Assembly: GCA_014381035.1 (NCBI GenBank)
Contig: JACMIS010000499.1
Span: forward strand, 1 to 10,295
DNA: 10,295 nucleotides
Source: Armatimonadota bacterium
GTDB taxonomy: Bacteria; Armatimonadota; Armatimonadia; Armatimonadales; Armatimonadaceae
Direction of reading: 5' to 3'
Positions within the stretch are counted from its first letter, which is position 1. Every line of letters starts with the position of its first letter. The notes under the pieces are model-generated. The model did no database searches. It was not told the DNA's origin and saw only the letters and a list, made by a program, of their open reading frames with translations. Shown here piece after piece: positions 6,713 through 10,295 of this stretch. Made by a program: the position numbers and the translations under genes.

Positions 6713-8194
6713 GTGACTAAAATACTTACGCCCTCTCAGCCGCTCGCTGACTCCGCCATCGTTTCTATCCCCGAAAATTCTGCCATGGCGGGCGACATCG
6801 CCATGACTACCCCGACCCGCCGACCAAAGCCGGTCCTCATTGTGGCGTTGGTGACTGGCGGTGTTCTCGCATCGGTTGCGGGCGTCGCGGTGGCACGTGT
6901 GAGCGATGCAAACCGCCGCGCGGGGCAGATGGCGACGGTGTTCGCGCCGGGAGTAAAAGTCGCCGACATCTCGCTCGCCGGTTTGTCTCGCGAAGATGGT
7001 GCTTCGAAGGTGCGCGCCTGGGCGAAGACCGAGTTGACGACACGCTTCGTGGCACTGGTCGCTCCGGAAAGCGGCCGCCGGTTCCTGATCCCGCTTGCGA
7101 TAGCCGGCGCACGATACGACACCGAATCCGCCTTGAGCGAAGCCTTCGCGGTCGGCAAACAGGAAGATTTGTGGTCGCGCCTCCTCCATGGGGACAAGGC
7201 ATACGATGTGAATGTGACACCTGCATTCAAAATGGACGACAAATCGCTCACGAAGCAGTTGGCGGCGGTCGGGGCGAAGATCGCTGTGCAACCGAAAAAC
7301 GCCCGCGCCAAAATGGTCGAGGGGGTTCTGCAGATAACCCAACCCGAACAGAAGGGGGTCGCCCTTGATGCAGATGCAACCCGAACCGCGCTGTTGAAAA
7401 ACGGGGTGGAATCGTTGCGCGGCGGGGAGCAAGTGGCGATGGTGATCACCGAGACCGAACCGAAGATGACGAGCGACAACCTTGGCAATGTGAATACTCT
7501 ACTCGCCTCCTATACTACCTCGTTCGGCTCCTCGTCGGCGGCACGCCAAAGTAACATCCGGAAAGCCACCGCGCACATGAATGGCACGCTACTGGCTCCC
7601 GGCGAGGTTTTTTCTTACAATGATATTGTTGGCCCCCGCTCCCCGCGCCTTGGGTGGCGGAACGCTCCGACGTACCAGGATGGTCAGGTAGTGCCGGGAC
7701 CGGGCGGCGGTATCTGCCAGACATCAACTACACTATACAACGCCGTTTTGCGGGCGAATCTGAAGGTCGTTGAGCGACGGAACCACTCGATGCCGGTGCA
7801 TTATGTGCCTGCCGGGTGCGATGCGACCGTAGATTATGGCTCTCAGGATTTCAAGTTCGCGAACAACACACCGGGGCCGGTGTATGTTCAGGCGATAACC
7901 CCCGGCGGTCGGCTGACATTCAATCTGTGCGGGACTGCGGAAGCGATGCCGCCGAAAATAGATGTCGTCACCGGGGGGCATAGTGCCCGCCGTGGCGGTG
8001 GCTTCGCCGTGGCAGCGTACAAAGTGATTCATGAAGCCGACGGCACCAAAAAACGCGAGTATCTCGGTACGTCCTCCTACCGTCCGATGGCGTCGCACAG
8101 TGCGGCACGTCCGCGACCACGTCGCCGTCCGCGTATCGCGACACCCAAGCCGACAACCCCGGCTATTGCGCAAGTAGCCGCGCCGCAAAACTAA
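6713..8194 (+). CDS. Membrane-anchored VanW family protein, 493 aa
   Basis: A cell-envelope protein of unknown biochemical activity; the family is named after a gene in the vanB vancomycin-resistance cluster, but most members are not resistance genes. A basic cytoplasmic N-terminus (TRRPKP) precedes one membrane segment at about 40-61, leaving the rest outside. Residues about 75-250 look like the PG_binding_4 type domain often found before VanW (VKVADISLAGLSREDG, 81-96). The VanW domain spans about 280-410, with GEVFSYNDIVGP (297-308), GGGICQTSTTLYNAVLRANL (331-350), RRNHSMPVHY (355-364) and DYGSQDFKFANNT (374-386). A further stretch ends in an Arg/Pro-rich tail (466-480). Start is GTG 6713, with CGAAGG about 9 nt upstream; ATG 6785 lacks a ribosome-binding site. 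Its TAA shares bases with the stop of the opposing DUF72 gene. No van genes are nearby, so resistance should not be assumed. Confidence 0.92.
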   Translation: MTKILTPSQPLADSAIVSIPENSAMAGDIAMTTPTRRPKPVLIVALVTGGVLASVAGVAVARVSDANRRAGQMATVFAPGVKVADISLAGLSREDGASKVRAWAKTELTTRFVALVAPESGRRFLIPLAIAGARYDTESALSEAFAVGKQEDLWSRLLHGDKAYDVNVTPAFKMDDKSLTKQLAAVGAKIAVQPKNARAKMVEGVLQITQPEQKGVALDADATRTALLKNGVESLRGGEQVAMVITETEPKMTSDNLGNVNTLLASYTTSFGSSSAARQSNIRKATAHMNGTLLAPGEVFSYNDIVGPRSPRLGWRNAPTYQDGQVVPGPGGGICQTSTTLYNAVLRANLKVVERRNHSMPVHYVPAGCDATVDYGSQDFKFANNTPGPVYVQAITPGGRLTFNLCGTAEAMPPKIDVVTGGHSARRGGGFAVAAYKVIHEADGTKKREYLGTSSYRPMASHSAARPRPRRRPRIATPKPTTPAIAQVAAPQN

Positions 8195-8994
8195 AACAAA
8201 CTCAACTGCTTCTTCCCTGGCGGAGTGGTGTTCGGTAAGCCTAATCCGGTTCGCAAATCGGCGATGGTTGCCGGGGCGTGCCCCTCGAAAAAGTTACGCA
8301 CGTAGACATAAATGGGTTCCGGCGAGCTTTGGCGGGCATCGTCAATGCGTCGTACCCAATCTGCAACCTCCAAAGACCGGTCGAACTGCCGTTCATCGAA
8401 GCGGGCAACGCTATTTTCCGTGCCAAGAAGTCGGACATAGCGTAACGGACCACCACAGTCCGTTCGTTCCGTGGTGGCAACCGCGATCTTCCGTTCGGCG
8501 AGATACTGGGCGATTCCGGTATCCTGCCACGAGGCATGGCGCAGTTCCACCAACCACGGCAAATCGCTCACTCCAGAGCGGGAAGAAGCAAGTGCGTCCG
8601 CAAACGTGGTAAGGACTGCATAGTCCGTAACGGTGAAGTCTGGCGGCATTTGCAACAGTAATGCCCCGCATTTCTCGTCCATTTCCCGCGAGACGAGTTT
8701 GCCAAAGTCAATAGCGACGTCAACGGTGGCTCCTAACAACCGTTGTTCGTGCGTGACGAGGCGGGGGACTTTGAACGAGAATCGGAAACCGTCCGGCGTT
8801 TGTGCCTTCCACGCACGCAAGGTGGTTGGCTTCGGAAACCCGTAGAATGTGGCGTCTACCTCGACGGTATCAAATACGGTTGCTAATTGCTCCAACATCT
8901 TCGCGTGGGAGAGGTTGGCTTCGTAAAATACGCCCCGCCAGTCATCGTAGACCCAACTCATCGTGCCAATATATACGGCGGCAATCTCGCTCAT
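8191..8994 (-). CDS. DUF72 domain-containing protein (YecE-like), 267 aa
   Basis: A DUF72 family protein, predicted TIM-barrel-like and cytosolic, with no assigned reaction. Hallmarks in order are YIGTMSWVYDDWRGVFY (8-24), FDTVEVDATFYGFP (41-54), FRFSFKVPRLVTH (70-82), LLLQMPPDF (112-120), WLVELRHASW (147-156), RYVRLLG (185-191) and YVYVRNFFEGHAPATIADL (229-247). Length is normal for the family. The ATG at 8994 is chosen because the DUF72 pattern begins there; the longer open frame up to 9129 runs through the palindromic repeat and is not family-like. The ribosome-binding site is weak (AAGG about 13 nt upstream). Its TAG stop overlaps the TAA of the convergent VanW gene. It is divergent from the ABC ATPase gene. 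Confidence 0.93.
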   Translation of the reverse strand: MSEIAAVYIGTMSWVYDDWRGVFYEANLSHAKMLEQLATVFDTVEVDATFYGFPKPTTLRAWKAQTPDGFRFSFKVPRLVTHEQRLLGATVDVAIDFGKLVSREMDEKCGALLLQMPPDFTVTDYAVLTTFADALASSRSGVSDLPWLVELRHASWQDTGIAQYLAERKIAVATTERTDCGGPLRYVRLLGTENSVARFDERQFDRSLEVADWVRRIDDARQSSPEPIYVYVRNFFEGHAPATIADLRTGLGLPNTTPPGKKQLSLF

Positions 8995-9019
8995 ACCCGT
9001 TATGTTACCTTGTGTTGCT

Positions 9020-9103
9020 TTCTTTTTTGTCTTTCGCGGACGGCACCAACCCGCGGTAACGCATTTCCGCGGGTTGGTGCCGTCCGCGAAAGACAAAAAA
9101 GAA
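9020..9103. repeat. Perfect 37-bp inverted repeat with 10-nt loop
   Basis: Left arm 9020-9056 and right arm 9067-9103 are exact reverse complements over all 37 positions; the spacer is TAACGCATTT. The inner part is GC-rich and the outer part is a T-run on the left and A-run on the right. It lies between the divergent DUF72 and ABC genes. The T-run is on the 5' side in both readings, so it is not a normal terminator. Sequence shared with the clpC leader (102-129) points to a dispersed element, REP-like or a small non-autonomous mobile element. There is no flanking target-site duplication that I can see clearly. Confidence 0.95.
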
Positions 9104-9117
9104 TAACGGCAGGAAAT

Positions 9118-9146
9118 TTGGAGCGACACGATGAAAAGGATATATA
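9118..9146 (+). promoter_or_regulatory. Candidate promoter of the ABC ATPase gene
   Basis: TTGGAG (9118-9123) and TATATA (9141-9146) are 17 nt apart. The predicted start is near 9153, leaving a leader of about 18 nt with GGGGA at 9159-9163. If right, the palindrome at 9020-9103 lies upstream of this promoter and is not transcribed in this mRNA. Confidence 0.45.
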
Positions 9147-9170
9147 CACGTTGTTTGTGGGGAACTGTTT

Positions 9171-10271
9171 TTGGAAAAAGTAGATGTTCGTAAGTTAGTC
9201 AAAAAATATGGCGACAAAACCGTCGTCAACGCGCTGGATTTATCGGTCGAGCAGGGCGAGTTCATGGTCTTCCTCGGTCCTTCCGGGTGCGGCAAAACCA
9301 CTACGCTTCGCTGTGTCGCGGGTCTGGAAATCCCGGATGGGGGGACGATCCATATCGGCAATGCGAACGTCACCAAACTGCCGCCCGCCGAGCGCGACAT
9401 CGCCTTCGTCTTTCAGTCGTTCTCGCTCTATCCGCACCTCTCGGTGTATGAGAACCTGGCGTTTCCGCTTCGCGCTGTTCGCACCTCTCAGAGCGAGATC
9501 GACAAGCGCGTCAAAGTCGCCGCCGCGACATTACACATCGAGCGACTGCTGGATCGCAAGCCGGACAAGCTTTCGGGCGGGGAGCAACAGCGCGTCACCA
9601 TCGGTCGGGCGATTGTCCGCCGCCCGAAAGTCTTCCTCATGGACGAACCGCTTTCCGCGCTGGACGCCAAGTTGCGTACCGAGATGCGTGCCGAGATCAA
9701 GCGGTTGCAGACGGACCAAGCCGCGACGACGATATACGTCACGCACGACCAATTGGAAGCCATGAGCATGGGCGACAAGATCGCCATCATGAACGGCGGC
9801 GTTCTCCAGCAGGTCGGCACCCCTGCCGATGTCTACGACCGCCCGCGCAATCTGTTCGTCGCCGGGTTCATCGGCTCCCCGGCAATGAATTTCCTCCCGG
9901 TCCGCCGGGATCTGGATGGTTTGATCGTCACCCCGACAAATGATGAGGGCGCGAAGCCGGTAACAATACCCGTGGGCGAGAATGGCCGTATTGCCTTCCA
10001 GGAAGCCCCCGGCGATACATCACTCACCTTCGGAGTGCGACCGGAGGATGCTACACTTGCTGAGCGCGACACGATGGGGACCGTTCGTGGGGAAGTCTAT
10101 GTGGTGGAATGGCTCGGCTCAGAGAAGATTATCAACGTCCGTGTCGCCGGACATATTGTCAAATTGCGAACCGGACCGACGTTCCCGGCAACCGTCGGTG
10201 AAACGGTCGGGGTGCGCTTCGACCTGTCCCGCGCCCACCTCTTCGACGACGCCACCGGTAACGCCATTTAG
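9171..10271 (+). CDS. ABC transporter ATP-binding protein, MalK/UgpC/MsmX type, 366 aa
   Basis: The ATPase of a carbohydrate- or sugar-phosphate-type ABC importer, acting as a dimer on the inner face of the membrane. It has Walker A GPSGCGKT (36-43), Q-loop Gln82 in FVFQSFSLYPHL, signature LSGGEQQR (134-141), Walker B VFLMDEP (154-160), D-loop SALD (162-165) and switch His192. Residues about 235-358 form the regulatory TOBE/OB extension typical of CUT1-type ATPases, including FGVRPED (287-293). Start is TTG 9171, with GGGGA at 9159-9163; starting here gives the usual short N-terminus (MEKVDVRKLVKKYG). No permease or binding protein is adjacent in view, as in genomes where one shared MsmX-like ATPase serves several importers. 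The substrate cannot be told from this subunit, so no gene symbol is assigned. Confidence 0.93.
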   Translation: MEKVDVRKLVKKYGDKTVVNALDLSVEQGEFMVFLGPSGCGKTTTLRCVAGLEIPDGGTIHIGNANVTKLPPAERDIAFVFQSFSLYPHLSVYENLAFPLRAVRTSQSEIDKRVKVAAATLHIERLLDRKPDKLSGGEQQRVTIGRAIVRRPKVFLMDEPLSALDAKLRTEMRAEIKRLQTDQAATTIYVTHDQLEAMSMGDKIAIMNGGVLQQVGTPADVYDRPRNLFVAGFIGSPAMNFLPVRRDLDGLIVTPTNDEGAKPVTIPVGENGRIAFQEAPGDTSLTFGVRPEDATLAERDTMGTVRGEVYVVEWLGSEKIINVRVAGHIVKLRTGPTFPATVGETVGVRFDLSRAHLFDDATGNAI

Positions 10272-10295
10272 GGAATTCAACCACGAAGGGGACAC

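Noticed and set aside
6736..7488. Long minus-strand open frames opposite the VanW-family gene (also 6683-7432)
   Set aside because: They are antisense to a gene with clear family motifs and show no recognisable domain; GC-rich codon structure explains them.
6713..8194. Vancomycin-resistance gene
   Set aside because: Only the VanW domain is present. No vanH/A/B/X or vanRS homologues are nearby, and VanW proteins are common in non-resistant bacteria.
9020..9103. The large palindrome as a bidirectional terminator
   Set aside because: The T-run is 5' and the A-run 3' of the stem on either strand, and it lies between divergent gene starts.
8995..9129. N-terminal extension of the DUF72 protein
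   Set aside because: It translates the palindromic repeat, and the DUF72 pattern begins right after the ATG at 8994.
9131..9193. 20-codon ATG frame overlapping the ABC ATPase start
   Set aside because: No ribosome-binding site precedes it, it overlaps the candidate -10 and the gene start, and nothing suggests translation.

Overview
The window holds seven protein genes and short intergenic regions, with GC content that looks to be in the mid-50s. It looks like ordinary chromosome of a non-enteric bacterium. ClpC with a VanW-family wall protein and a MalK/UgpC-type ATPase suggests a lineage such as Armatimonadota, Chloroflexota, Deinococcota or Bacillota. That placement is inference, because no rRNA or other phylogenetic marker is present.

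Layout: clpC (+, 161-2635) ends at a strong intrinsic terminator (2642-2674). A cysteine-rich orphan gene with a phosphoribosyltransferase-like loop follows (+, about 2717-3730). It converges on a four-helix TMEM14-type membrane protein (-, 3742-4110). That gene diverges from zwf, glucose-6-phosphate dehydrogenase (+, 4298-5764). Next come a PNPOx-fold general-stress-type flavoprotein (+, 5992-6519) and a membrane-anchored VanW-family protein (+, 6713-8194). The VanW gene's stop overlaps the stop of a convergent DUF72 gene (-, 8191-8994). A 37-bp perfect inverted repeat lies between DUF72 and a divergent sugar-type ABC transporter ATPase (+, 9171-10271).

How the genes relate: most have their own ribosome-binding site, and several have a candidate promoter, so they look like single transcription units rather than an operon. 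ClpC and the PNPOx-like protein suit stress handling. zwf supplies NADPH. The ABC ATPase would energise uptake of a sugar or sugar phosphate, but its permeases and binding protein are not in view.

Main points of interest: the ClpC lacks a recognisable ClpP-docking VGF/IGF loop. The long palindrome at 9020-9103 is clearly related to sequence in the clpC leader, which suggests a dispersed repeat family. The orphan PRTase-like protein has a changed acidic pair. I did not find a convincing new multi-gene system, and I see no CRISPR array, tRNA, rRNA, transposase or phage gene.
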